The notes beneath the pieces are model-generated. The model was not told the origin of the DNA. It worked only from the letters and a program-made list of their open reading frames with translations, and ran no database searches. Positions 5,607 to 13,175 of a DNA stretch of 19,248 nucleotides are shown piece by piece (position 1 is the first letter of the stretch; each line of letters opens with the position of its first letter). The position numbers and the translations under genes are program-made. The DNA comes from Ectobacillus sp048976805 (GTDB lineage: Bacteria; Bacillota; Bacilli; Bacillales; Bacillaceae_G). The stretch lies in NCBI GenBank assembly GCA_048976805.1, contig JBHGUR010000109.1, positions 1-19,248 of the forward strand. Direction: 5' to 3'.

Positions 5607-6947
5607 TTATGCTGACTTTTGCGCACCGCTATCGCCTTGGGCAGCCTCACCCGCTTTATTAGCCGCGATTACAAACGGCAAGTAAATCAAGGTTGATACC
5701 GCTAAGCAGGCAAAGCCAAGCGCTAAGGCAAGCCAGTTGCCTCCTGTTCCAAAGAATGCGATTAGCGGACCTGGAGTTGTCCATGGAACTTGATACGCAA
5801 TCGGCGGAATTAAGCCGGATGCGATGGCAGTATAGCCAATTACGATGTTCACTGCCGGCACTAAGATGAACGGAACAATAAAGATTGGATTTAATACAAT
5901 CGGTATACCGAAAATAATCGGTTCGTTAATGTTAAAGAGACCCGGCGCAATGGAAAGCTTGCCAATGTCGCGATAGTCCTTGCGGCGCGATGCGATGAAA
6001 ATCGCAATCAACAATCCTAATGTCATGCCAGAGCCGCCGTAGTTGGCAAACGCGTCATTGATTGCCCAAGTTACCGGATAAGGCGCTCCCCATGCAGATC
6101 CATGCTGCCCGACAAACGCCAAGTTTGCAAGGTTAGGCTCGGCAAACATAGCTTCACGGATAGCTGCAGTTGTGTTCGGGCCGTGAATACCAAATACCCA
6201 TAATACGTTTGAAACTATTGATAGAATAACAACAGATGCAGCGTTTGTGCCTAAATTTTTAAGCGGTGTTTGTAGTACTGTGTAAATGAGCTGATGCAAG
6301 CCTTTTGGATATAGAGCTGTAATGATAGCGTTTGCAAGAGCAAACCCAACTGTAATGATGATAATTGGGAATAATACCTTAAATGTACGTGCTACTGCCG
6401 GCGGTACTGCTGGCGGCATATTAATTTGCAATTTCTCGGATTTTGATAACTTACTAAATACTTCCCCTACAAGAAGACCTACAATAATTGCAACGAATAA
6501 CCCTTGTGCTCCTAGATAACCAGTTGAAATGAAGTTTGCTCCATCTACTACTTTGTATGGAGGATAAATAATAAAGAAGGTTGATAAGGCGGTCAAACCG
6601 CACAGCAGTTCATCTGCCTTCAACGCAATTGCTATATTGCGCGCGACGAGAAATACAATGAACATCGCCAAGATATCGGTTGACCCGCGCAATACTGGCG
6701 TAAAGATTTGCTGGTAATCTGCTAAATTCGGAAACAGCTTGTGCAAGAATAAGATTTTTGCAATAAAGCCATCTGGCGCCAGCACCGCAAAGTTTAGTAA
6801 AACGATTAAGGAACCGGCCATTGTCAGCGGAAATGACAAAATGAATGCATCACGAATTGCGACAATATGGCGCTGCGAGTTTAGCTTGGTAGCAACCGGC
6901 ACTAACGCTTTTTCAACAACACTTTCAAACCTCTGCATAAAGCTCAT
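5607..6947 (-). CDS. licC: PTS lactose/cellobiose-family IIC permease
   Basis: A 446-residue membrane protein of the LicC/CelB/ChbC family, the sugar channel that binds the disaccharide and presents it for phosphorylation by IIB. The N-terminus (MSFMQRFESVVEKALVPVATKL) is the usual amphipathic lead-in, followed by many hydrophobic segments, for example AFILSFPLTMAGSLIVLLNF, TALSTFFIIYPPY and LALALGFACLAVSTLIYLPF. The family's substrate region NINEPIIFGIPIVLNP is intact. Start: ATG at 6947 behind AAAGGAGGCTAACACAC. The gap to licB (81 bases) holds a strong hairpin at 6989-7016. Specificity between cellobiose and chitobiose cannot be decided from the sequence. Confidence 0.95.
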   Translation of the reverse strand: MSFMQRFESVVEKALVPVATKLNSQRHIVAIRDAFILSFPLTMAGSLIVLLNFAVLAPDGFIAKILFLHKLFPNLADYQQIFTPVLRGSTDILAMFIVFLVARNIAIALKADELLCGLTALSTFFIIYPPYKVVDGANFISTGYLGAQGLFVAIIVGLLVGEVFSKLSKSEKLQINMPPAVPPAVARTFKVLFPIIIITVGFALANAIITALYPKGLHQLIYTVLQTPLKNLGTNAASVVILSIVSNVLWVFGIHGPNTTAAIREAMFAEPNLANLAFVGQHGSAWGAPYPVTWAINDAFANYGGSGMTLGLLIAIFIASRRKDYRDIGKLSIAPGLFNINEPIIFGIPIVLNPIFIVPFILVPAVNIVIGYTAIASGLIPPIAYQVPWTTPGPLIAFFGTGGNWLALALGFACLAVSTLIYLPFVIAANKAGEAAQGDSGAQKSA

Positions 6948-6988
6948 GTGTGTTAGCCTCCTTTAATAATTGGATACAAATATTGTTA

Positions 6989-7016
6989 CGGGAGAGAAGC
7001 TAGCGCCTCTCTCCCG
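6989..7016 (-). other. Intercistronic hairpin between licB and licC
   Basis: CGGGAGAG (6989-6996) and CTCTCCCG (7009-7016) form a perfect 8 bp stem, extended by four more pairs including one wobble pair around a 4-base loop. On the coding (minus) strand it is followed by TAACAATATTTG and not a T run, so it is unlikely to terminate. It may stabilise or mark a processing site on the operon mRNA, setting licB-bglC levels apart from the genes after it. Confidence 0.6.
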
Positions 7017-7028
7017 CTACTACCGCAG

Positions 7029-7334
7029 TTAGGAAATCAGGCTTAACGCTTTTTCTAGTACAGCTTGTCCATTCATTGTTCCATAATCTCTCATATCAAT
7101 AATTTCAACCGGCACTCTGCCGCCAATCACAGCATCTACTTGCGGCTTTTGATATCGAACTTGTGGGCCTAGCAGCACAACATCGATTTCCTTTGCTACA
7201 CTGTCGCATTCGGATACCGGCAACGCAAAAATCTCAACCTCTGTTCCCTTCGCCTGCGCTGCATCCTTCATCTTATTTACAAGTAAACTAGTAGACATCC
7301 CAGCTGCACATACTAACAAGATCTTTTTCATCAT
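7029..7334 (-). CDS. licB: PTS lactose/cellobiose-family IIB component
   Basis: A 101-residue IIB protein of the lactose/chitobiose family: it takes phosphate from LicA on a cysteine and passes it to the sugar bound by LicC. The active-site loop LLVCAAGMSTSLL contains Cys9, and the segments VVLLGPQVRYQ and IDMRDYGTMNG are typical. Two ATGs in a row (7334 and 7331) follow GGGGGAGTTA; the second is better spaced, so the protein may be one residue shorter. It lies 33 bases after bglC and is the first PTS gene of the operon. Confidence 0.94.
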   Translation of the reverse strand: MMKKILLVCAAGMSTSLLVNKMKDAAQAKGTEVEIFALPVSECDSVAKEIDVVLLGPQVRYQKPQVDAVIGGRVPVEIIDMRDYGTMNGQAVLEKALSLIS

Positions 7335-7367
7335 TAACTCCCCCTCATGTAGTTTAAAATAAAATGA

Positions 7368-8837
7368 TCACTCTGTTTTCGCGGCAACGGCTATGTCATT
7401 CGCTATATCTTGGCCATTTGTCGCAATTACTTTTTTATACCAATAAAAACTTTTCTTCTTGATTCTTCGTAAATCTTTTTCGCTATGCTCATCGCGGTTT
7501 ATATATACAAAGCCATAGCGTTTTTGGTAGCCATTGAGCCAGCTTAGCAAATCAGTAAATGACCATGTGCAGTATCCTAACAGCTCGACTCCATCGCTTA
7601 TCGCATTCTGGCACGCCTCGATATGGGTGCGGATATAGTCAATGCGATAATCATCATTTACCATATTGTTTTCCTCTAATTTATCAAATTCACCCAAGCC
7701 ATTTTCTGTAATCAGCACCGGCAGGCCGTAGCGGCTTGTTAAACGCCGGAGGCCGATCCGCAAACCTGTCGGATCAATTTCCCAATCCCAATTTGTTGCT
7801 TCAAGATGCGGGTTGCGTTTCGTTTTATACAAGCCCGGAATGCCACTTTCTTCTGTCGTTCCTTTTTTGCCGCTTGTATTCATCCTTCCTTCTCCAACAC
7901 CGTCTAGCGGATTCATCTCGACAGTTCCTGTCCGGTAGTAGTTAACTCCGATAAAATCCGGTTTTCCATGAGCAAGCAATATCCAGTCATCTTCCTGTAC
8001 AGTTGGTGTTAACCCTTGCTCTTCTAGATATCTCCACGCAACTTTCGGATATTTGCCCCAGCAATACACATCCAGCCACCAATAATTATTCAGCTCTTCT
8101 GCGTTTTCGTACGCGAGCACATCATTCGGATGGCTTGTAGCTGCATAAGTCGGCCCGTAGGCAAAACTTGGCCCAATCTTGCCATTTGGCACATATCTTC
8201 TAAATGATTGAATCGCTTTTGCATTTGCTAGATTTGCAATATGGTTGGCTTCATACATTCTCTTTAAATCTTTTACTCCAGGAGGATGAATGCCGTTTCG
8301 ATATCCTAACCCAATAAATACATTTTGCTCATTTAATGTTACCCAATACTTCACGCGGTCTCCGTAACGCTTATAAAGCGTAATGCAATATTGGTTAAAA
8401 TCTTCGATAATTTCACGTGACTCCCAAGCCCCATATAAGTCCATTAAAGCTTGCGGCACATCCCAATGGTAAATGGTAATAACAGGTTCAATGTTATATC
8501 TTAATAGTTCGTTTATTAAATTGTCATAAAATTGAAGTCCCTTTTCATTTGCCTCCCCCCTTCCTTCAGGGTAAATGCGGCTCCAAGCGATAGAGAAACG
8601 ATACGCCTTTAGGCCCATTTCAGCCATTAACGCTACATCTTCCTTGTATTTGCCGTAATGATCCACGGCAACGTCGCCATTCGTATTTTCATACGTTGTA
8701 CCTGGGATTTTTGTATAAGTATCCCATATAGAAGGACCTTTTCCATCTTCATTCCAAGCTCCTTCTACTTGATAGGCTGCGGAAGCAGAGCCCCATAAAA
8801 AATCTTTTGGAAAACTTGCCAGCTTTGTGTGTATCAA
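7368..8837 (-). CDS. bglC: 6-phospho-beta-glucosidase, glycoside hydrolase family 1 (BglC/YckE-like)
   Basis: A GH1 enzyme of 489 residues acting on phosphorylated beta-glucosides. The N-terminal FPKDFLWGSASAAYQVEGAW and both catalytic motifs are present: acid/base Glu170 in VTLNEQN and nucleophile Glu378 in LITENGLGEFD. The late motif SFTDLLSWLNGYQKRYGFV carries the Ser/Lys/Tyr phosphate-binding pattern of phospho-glucosidases. It closely resembles B. subtilis BglC (YckE), an aryl-phospho-glucosidase. The start is decided by the ribosome binding site: a GTG at 8846 abuts AAGAGGA with no spacing, while the TTG at 8837 is 8 bases from GAGGAG and gives MIHTKLASFPK, like the BglC start. It heads the operon, about 25 bases after the cre site. 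Confidence 0.92.
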   Translation of the reverse strand: MIHTKLASFPKDFLWGSASAAYQVEGAWNEDGKGPSIWDTYTKIPGTTYENTNGDVAVDHYGKYKEDVALMAEMGLKAYRFSIAWSRIYPEGRGEANEKGLQFYDNLINELLRYNIEPVITIYHWDVPQALMDLYGAWESREIIEDFNQYCITLYKRYGDRVKYWVTLNEQNVFIGLGYRNGIHPPGVKDLKRMYEANHIANLANAKAIQSFRRYVPNGKIGPSFAYGPTYAATSHPNDVLAYENAEELNNYWWLDVYCWGKYPKVAWRYLEEQGLTPTVQEDDWILLAHGKPDFIGVNYYRTGTVEMNPLDGVGEGRMNTSGKKGTTEESGIPGLYKTKRNPHLEATNWDWEIDPTGLRIGLRRLTSRYGLPVLITENGLGEFDKLEENNMVNDDYRIDYIRTHIEACQNAISDGVELLGYCTWSFTDLLSWLNGYQKRYGFVYINRDEHSEKDLRRIKKKSFYWYKKVIATNGQDIANDIAVAAKTE

Positions 8838-8861
8838 ATTAATCACTCCTCTTGGTTTAGA

Positions 8862-8877
8862 TTGTATGCGTTTTCAA
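8862..8877 (-). promoter_or_regulatory. CcpA catabolite-responsive element (cre) of the sugar operon
   Basis: On the minus strand TTGAAAACGCATACAA fits the Gram-positive consensus WTGNAARCGNWWWCAW at all 16 positions. It lies between the likely promoter and the bglC start codon, 25 bases before the start. At such downstream sites CcpA blocks transcription when glucose is present. Consensus from established knowledge; binding is inferred. Confidence 0.8.
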
Positions 8878-8910
8878 CCTTGGAGTAAATACGATAAGCC
8901 CATATAGTTT

Positions 8911-8939
8911 TTTATGACACGCTCTGTAACTTGTTACAA
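8911..8939 (-). promoter_or_regulatory. Candidate promoter of the bglC-lic operon
   Basis: On the minus strand TTGTAA (8939-8934, 4/6) and CATAAA (8916-8911, 4/6) are 17 bases apart. The -35 lies inside the palindrome at 8925-8938, and the cre site would fall about 27-42 bases downstream of the start. Both boxes are imperfect, so the promoter may need activation, or the true one may be elsewhere. Confidence 0.35.
8925..8938. promoter_or_regulatory. Palindrome P1 in the rpiR-bglC control region
   Basis: TGTAAC-TT-GTTACA is a perfect 6+2+6 inverted repeat overlapping the candidate -35 of the bglC operon. It shares the core AACTTGTT with P2. Likely operator for the divergent RpiR-family regulator, by position. 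Confidence 0.5.
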
Positions 8940-8943
8940 ATTA

Positions 8944-8958
8944 GAAACAACTTGTTTC
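8944..8958. promoter_or_regulatory. Palindrome P2 in the rpiR-bglC control region
   Basis: GAAACAA-C-TTGTTTC is a perfect 7+1+7 inverted repeat. It overlaps the -35 (TTGTTT, 8952-8957) of a candidate rightward rpiR promoter whose -10 is TAAAAT (8976-8981, spacing 18). It is the strongest candidate for the RpiR-family operator, suggesting autoregulation. Confidence 0.6.
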
Positions 8959-8981
8959 ATCCAAATGTTATATACTAAAAT
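8952..8981 (+). promoter_or_regulatory. Candidate promoter of rpiR
   Basis: TTGTTT (8952-8957) and TAAAAT (8976-8981) have an 18-base spacer. Palindrome P2 covers the -35 and P3 lies just past the -10, so the promoter is well placed for repression by its own product. The predicted leader is about 130 bases. Confidence 0.4.
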
Positions 8982-8983
8982 TC

Positions 8984-9005
8984 GAAAGGAAATGTTTCCG
9001 CTTTC
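8984..9005. promoter_or_regulatory. Palindrome P3 in the rpiR-bglC control region
   Basis: GGAAA-TG-TTTCC (8988-8999) is a perfect 5+2+5 inverted repeat, extended on both sides by GAAA/TTTC. It lies where the rpiR transcript would begin. It resembles P2 in its GAAA/TTTC arms but has a different centre. Confidence 0.45.
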
Positions 9006-9119
9006 AAAAAGCAGATGCCATTAAATATTATGATGGATATGCCCTAGTTTCAACTTCTTAAAATCAACAATGCTGCGCCAGAAGCAGCAAGAACAATCTA
9101 TCACTCGGGGGGAACATGA

Positions 9120-9848
9120 ATGTTTACAAATGAAGCGATTTCATCATTTAATGAATTAGAGTATTCACTATACGACTACATTTGTAAAAATGGGGAAAAA
9201 GTCGTATACATGCGCATACGTGATTTAGCTAATCAAACTCATGTTTCTACGTCTACTATTTTGCGTTTTTGCAGAAAGTTAAATTGTGAAGGATTTTCCG
9301 AATTTAAAGTAAAACTGAAAATGCATTTGGAAAAAAGCGCAAATGAAAATTTTAAAAGTGTTCAGTATGCCCTTTCCAAATTTGTGGAACGGATAGCAAG
9401 AGGCAGTTTCGAATCTTATATAGAGGACAGTGCAAAGCTCATTGCAGAAGCAGAAAATGTAGTATTTATCGGGGCAGGAAGCTCTGGGATACTAGCAGAA
9501 TATGGGGCAAGATATCTTTCAAGCTTAGATAAATTTTCCCTGCACATTAATGATCCTTTTTTCCCCATTAATGCACACTACCTCCACAACAGCGTTACGA
9601 TAGTCTTATCTGTTTCTGGGGAAACCCCTAATATTATTGATCAAGTAAATACGCTCAAGAGAGAGGGAAGCAAAATCATCAGCATAACAAATAATAAGAA
9701 CTGTACGATTGCCAAGATTTCAGACATTAATATACCCTATTATGTAACAGAGGAGTATAAAGGGCTTGCCAATATTACAACACAAATACCTGTAATCTAC
9801 CTTTTAGAATCGATCGCGCGGACGACATACAAATTGATGAATAGCTAA
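9120..9848 (+). CDS. RpiR-family transcriptional regulator of the sugar operon
   Basis: A 242-residue RpiR/MurR-type regulator. It has an N-terminal helix-turn-helix domain (about residues 1-77; MRIRDLANQTHVSTSTILRF is the recognition region) and a C-terminal SIS domain (about 100-235; loop VFIGAGSSG at 115-123 and VLSVSGETPNI), which binds sugar phosphates. It is divergent from the bglC-lic operon and almost certainly controls it, probably sensing a phosphorylated sugar. B. subtilis uses the PRD regulator LicR and enterobacteria the AraC-type ChbR, so the regulator class differs here. Start: ATG at 9120, 7 bases after GGGGGG. By eye its coding sequence is more AT-rich than the fad genes. Activator or repressor cannot be told from sequence. 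Confidence 0.9.
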   Translation: MFTNEAISSFNELEYSLYDYICKNGEKVVYMRIRDLANQTHVSTSTILRFCRKLNCEGFSEFKVKLKMHLEKSANENFKSVQYALSKFVERIARGSFESYIEDSAKLIAEAENVVFIGAGSSGILAEYGARYLSSLDKFSLHINDPFFPINAHYLHNSVTIVLSVSGETPNIIDQVNTLKREGSKIISITNNKNCTIAKISDINIPYYVTEEYKGLANITTQIPVIYLLESIARTTYKLMNS

Positions 9849-10088
9849 CTGCGATGATGAAAATAGGCAAAAAAGCGCATTTTTCATAGAGGGATAGCGA
9901 AACTGGCGGTGTATCTGTAAATACAAGTTAAAAAACATAACACCTTTCTTTTGAAAGGGGAGAGAGCATCCAGCTATGCATAGAAGCGCTCAAAACCTAT
10001 TCCTGCCCCATGCGACACAAAACCAGAGAGGAAGCAAACACAAGGTGCTGTTTGTTCTACTTAGCCGCGATATATATGTTCAAATAAT
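9849..10088. other. Gene-free stretch after rpiR
   Basis: Together with the terminator this is a 325-base gap before the fadE stop. I see a minor hairpin, CCTTTC-TTTT-GAAAGG (9943-9958), without a T run. An open frame starting at 9976 would have to run through the terminator hairpin and into fadE antisense, so I do not call it. Otherwise nothing recognisable. Confidence 0.5.
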
Positions 10089-10123
10089 AAAAAGCCTTGC
10101 ATGCGCACCATGCAAGGCTTTTT
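10089..10123. terminator. Bidirectional terminator between rpiR and fadE
   Basis: A perfect 15 bp stem, AAAAAGCCTTGCATG (10089-10103) with its complement (10109-10123), has a 5-base loop. A and T runs on the two sides let it act in both directions: for the leftward fad operon (stop at 10174) and for rightward transcription from rpiR. Confidence 0.92.
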
Positions 10124-10173
10124 GCTATTGCAAACGTTTCTTATCCTTTATATCTGTACAAACACCCGTCCTG

Positions 10174-11958
10174 TTACAGGGCATATTTTTCTTCCGCAAT
10201 CAGCTTCGCTGCAATCTCGCGCTTCTTCGCAATCACGTTAACCGGCGTATAGCGTGTGAACTTGCGAAGCGCAGATAACATCATCCGGAGCGCATCTCCG
10301 CTTTCTACCGCAATCAACGTCTCTTTTGCGTGGGCTTCGATTTCATTAAATGCTTCTTGGCAGAACACTTCTGTGTACAGAAGCTTTTGCTTGTTCTTTT
10401 CCAGTCCTGTATGTTTAATTGCTTTTTCCGTGCGGAGCAATACGGATTCCATCGCATATACGTTGCTGACAATGTCTGCGATATTCACGAGAATTTCCTG
10501 TTCTTTATCCAATGCCTTGCCGTATTTTTGGACGGCCAACCCGGCAATCAATAAGCCGATTTTCTTTGCGTTGCGCACTAAATATTTTTCTTGCGCCAGC
10601 GGCTCATCGCCCACTTCTTCCGGCATGAGCATCATCAATTCTTCCTGCAGCTGCTGCGCTTTTTGCAATAACGGCAGTTCGCCTTTTAGCGCTTTACGCA
10701 GGAATGTGCCTGGCACAATCAAGCGGTTGATTTCATTTGTCCCTTCAAAAATGCGGTTAATGCGGGAATCGCGGTACATTCTTTCAATCTCGTATTCTGC
10801 CATAAAACCGTAGCCGCCGTGAATTTGCACGCCTTCATCTACTACATAATCAAGCACTTCAGAGCCGAATACCTTATTTAAAGAGCATTCAATCGCATAT
10901 TCAGCAACAGAAGCCGCAACCGCTTTGCCGTCTTTTACCTCTTCTTCTGTCAATGCGCTTGCGCGTGCCTCAAACAAACCGACTGTGCGGTATATAGAGC
11001 TTTCCGCTGCATAAATTTTCGCCGCCATGTTTGCCAGCTTTTCTTGGATTAACGGGAAGCGGGAGATTGGCTGCTTGAATTGTTGGCGCTGATTGGCGTA
11101 CTGGATGGAAATTTCAAGGGCGCGTTTCGCCGACCCTACCGTGCCTACCCCCAATTTATAGCGGCCAATATTCAAGATGTTAAACGCGATAACATGGCCT
11201 TTTCCGATTTCACCGAGCACGTTTTCTTTTGGCACAAGCGCGTCCTGCAAAATCAATGTACGAGTGGAAGAACATTTAATCCCCATTTTCTTTTCTTCCG
11301 GGCTTGTTGAAACGCCTGGAAAATCGCGCTCGACAATAAAGGCTGTAAAATGTTCGCCGTCAACCTTTGCATATACAATGAATACATCGGCAAAGGCAGA
11401 GTTCGTGATCCACTGCTTTTCACCGTTTAATACATAATGTGTGCCTTCTGCGTTCAAGCGCGCAGTTGTTTTTGCTCCTAACGCGTCCGAACCGGAGCCA
11501 GGCTCAGTCAAGGCATATGCCGCTAATTTCGCGCCTGCTGCTAAATCCGGCAAATACTTTTGCTTTTGCTCCTCATTGCCGAACAATACGATAGGAAGAG
11601 AACCGATGCCGACATGGGCGCCGTGGGAAATTGCAAAGCCGCCGGCACGCGAAAATTTCTCCGCAATCAACGCAGAGCTGATTTTATCCAAGCCGATGCC
11701 GCCGTACTCTTCCGGAACGTCCGCACCGAGAAGGCCAAGCTCGCCCGCTTCTTTTAATAGTCTTACAGAACGCTCAAATTCATGGTTTTCCAAATACTCC
11801 AGCTCTGGCAATACTTCATTGACGATAAAATCCTCTGTTGTTTTGGCAATCAACTTGTGCTCATCTGTATAATCTTCCGGCGTAAATACTTGATCAATTG
11901 TAATCTCGTCAATTAAAAAGCTGCCGCCTTTTACAGTTTCACCAATTGTTTTTTTCAT
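10174..11958 (-). CDS. fadE: Acyl-CoA dehydrogenase of fatty acid beta-oxidation
   Basis: A 594-residue FAD-dependent acyl-CoA dehydrogenase that makes the 2-enoyl-CoA in the first step of beta-oxidation. The length equals that of B. subtilis FadE (YusJ). Visible: AYALTEPGSGSDA (147-159) and NGEKQWITNSAFAD (178-191) of the FAD and substrate sites, the RQQFKQPISRFPLIQ stretch, QIHGGYGF (378-385), and catalytic Glu405 in RIFEGTNEI, the position used by very-long-chain enzymes. The long C-terminal extension of about 190 residues is also of the very-long-chain type. It is the last gene of fadN-fadA-fadE, 29 bases after fadA. Start: ATG at 11958 behind AGGGAGGAATAAAGC. Electrons would pass to an ETF not encoded here. 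Confidence 0.96.
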   Translation of the reverse strand: MKKTIGETVKGGSFLIDEITIDQVFTPEDYTDEHKLIAKTTEDFIVNEVLPELEYLENHEFERSVRLLKEAGELGLLGADVPEEYGGIGLDKISSALIAEKFSRAGGFAISHGAHVGIGSLPIVLFGNEEQKQKYLPDLAAGAKLAAYALTEPGSGSDALGAKTTARLNAEGTHYVLNGEKQWITNSAFADVFIVYAKVDGEHFTAFIVERDFPGVSTSPEEKKMGIKCSSTRTLILQDALVPKENVLGEIGKGHVIAFNILNIGRYKLGVGTVGSAKRALEISIQYANQRQQFKQPISRFPLIQEKLANMAAKIYAAESSIYRTVGLFEARASALTEEEVKDGKAVAASVAEYAIECSLNKVFGSEVLDYVVDEGVQIHGGYGFMAEYEIERMYRDSRINRIFEGTNEINRLIVPGTFLRKALKGELPLLQKAQQLQEELMMLMPEEVGDEPLAQEKYLVRNAKKIGLLIAGLAVQKYGKALDKEQEILVNIADIVSNVYAMESVLLRTEKAIKHTGLEKNKQKLLYTEVFCQEAFNEIEAHAKETLIAVESGDALRMMLSALRKFTRYTPVNVIAKKREIAAKLIAEEKYAL

Positions 11959-11987
11959 GCTTTATTCCTCCCTTATTATTCATCACA

Positions 11988-13163
11988 CTACACAAGCTCA
12001 AATACGCCTGCCGCACCCATGCCGCCGCCGATGCACATTGTTACGATACCGAACTGCTCGCCGCGGCGCTTCATTTCATGGATTAACGACAATGTCAGCT
12101 TCGTTCCCGTACATCCTAGCGGGTGCCCAAGCGCAATAGCGCCGCCGTTTACGTTTACTTTTTCTTCGTCCAAGCCAAGCTGGCGAATAACTTGAATGGA
12201 CTGGGAAGCAAATGCTTCGTTCAGCTCGAATAAACCGATGTCCGATAATTCAAGCCCGGCAAGCTTCAGCGCTTTCGGAATCGCCGCCACTGGGCCGATG
12301 CCCATTACTTCCGGCGGGACCCCGGCAACTGCAAACGAACGGAATTTGGCGAGCGGCTGCAAACCGTCGCTTTTTGCTTTCTCATGGTCCATCAACAGCA
12401 CCGCAGCGGCGCCGTCGCTCATTTGCGAAGAGTTTCCGGCCGTTACTGTACCGCGGATATTAAAGGCCGGGCGCAGCTTTCCGAGCACTTCCGCCGTTGT
12501 TTCTTCGCGGACTCCTTCATCCTGCTGGAATTCAAATGTTTTTTCATGAAGCTTGTTATCATCTCCGACAGAACGAAGCGTTACTTCAACCGGAACTGTT
12601 TCAGCAGCGAACTTGCCTTCACGCAGCGCTTTGGCAGCACGCTGGTGGCTGCGCACAGCGAATGCATCCTGTTCTTCGCGGCTGATGCCATACTGCATGG
12701 CAACCTGCTCTGCCGTGTGCCCCATGCCCATGTAATACTCTGGCGCTGTTTCCACAAGACGGCTATTCGGGCGTACAACATGCCCCATCATCGGGACAAG
12801 GCTCATCGATTCCGCCCCGCCGGCAATAACGGCTTCAGCGTGGCCAAGCATAATGCGCTCTGCCCCGTATGCGATGCTTTGCAGCCCCGAAGAACAATAG
12901 CGGTTAATCGTAATCGCCGGAACCGTATGCGGAAGCCCGGCGAGCGCCCCGATATTGCGCGCCATATTCAAGCCTTGCTCCGCTTCGGGCATCGCGCAGC
13001 CAAAAATCAAATCGTCAATATTGCCTTCATAGTTATTTGCGCGCTTTAACGTTTCTTTTACAACTAGCGCGCCTAAATCGTCAGGACGAACGGTAGCGAG
13101 TGAGCCCCGCTTCGCTTTTCCGACCGGCGTTCTCGCTCCTGCAACAATTACTGCCTCTCTCAT
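11988..13163 (-). CDS. fadA: Acetyl-CoA C-acyltransferase (3-ketoacyl-CoA thiolase)
   Basis: A 391-residue thiolase performing the last step of beta-oxidation, cleavage of 3-ketoacyl-CoA to acetyl-CoA and a shortened acyl-CoA. All catalytic residues are in place: nucleophilic Cys90 in NRYCSSGLQ, His347 in ALGHPLGCTG and Cys377 in VTMCIGGGMG, plus NEAFA (315-319). It matches B. subtilis FadA (YusK, 391 residues). The gene is 12 bases downstream of fadN, with ribosome binding site AAGGAGGAAGGCCC before ATG 13163, so translation is probably coupled and the two products likely form a complex. Confidence 0.96.
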   Translation of the reverse strand: MREAVIVAGARTPVGKAKRGSLATVRPDDLGALVVKETLKRANNYEGNIDDLIFGCAMPEAEQGLNMARNIGALAGLPHTVPAITINRYCSSGLQSIAYGAERIMLGHAEAVIAGGAESMSLVPMMGHVVRPNSRLVETAPEYYMGMGHTAEQVAMQYGISREEQDAFAVRSHQRAAKALREGKFAAETVPVEVTLRSVGDDNKLHEKTFEFQQDEGVREETTAEVLGKLRPAFNIRGTVTAGNSSQMSDGAAAVLLMDHEKAKSDGLQPLAKFRSFAVAGVPPEVMGIGPVAAIPKALKLAGLELSDIGLFELNEAFASQSIQVIRQLGLDEEKVNVNGGAIALGHPLGCTGTKLTLSLIHEMKRRGEQFGIVTMCIGGGMGAAGVFELV

Positions 13164-13175
13164 GGGCCTTCCTCC

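Noticed and set aside
10129..10144. cre-like sequence TTGCAAACGTTTCTTA downstream of fadE
   Set aside because: Three mismatches at conserved positions of the cre consensus, and it lies at the 3' end of the fad operon where it would not control a promoter.
9976..10278. Rightward open frame after rpiR
   Set aside because: It would read through the strong terminator hairpin at 10089-10123 and into the fadE coding region; the translation is not protein-like.
10256..10813. Rightward open frame (185 codons) opposite fadE
   Set aside because: Antisense of the well-conserved acyl-CoA dehydrogenase C-terminal region; no start signals or domain.
12384..13049. Long rightward open frame (221 codons) opposite fadA
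   Set aside because: It is a shadow of a thiolase gene with all catalytic residues; the antisense translation has no recognisable domain and no ribosome binding site.
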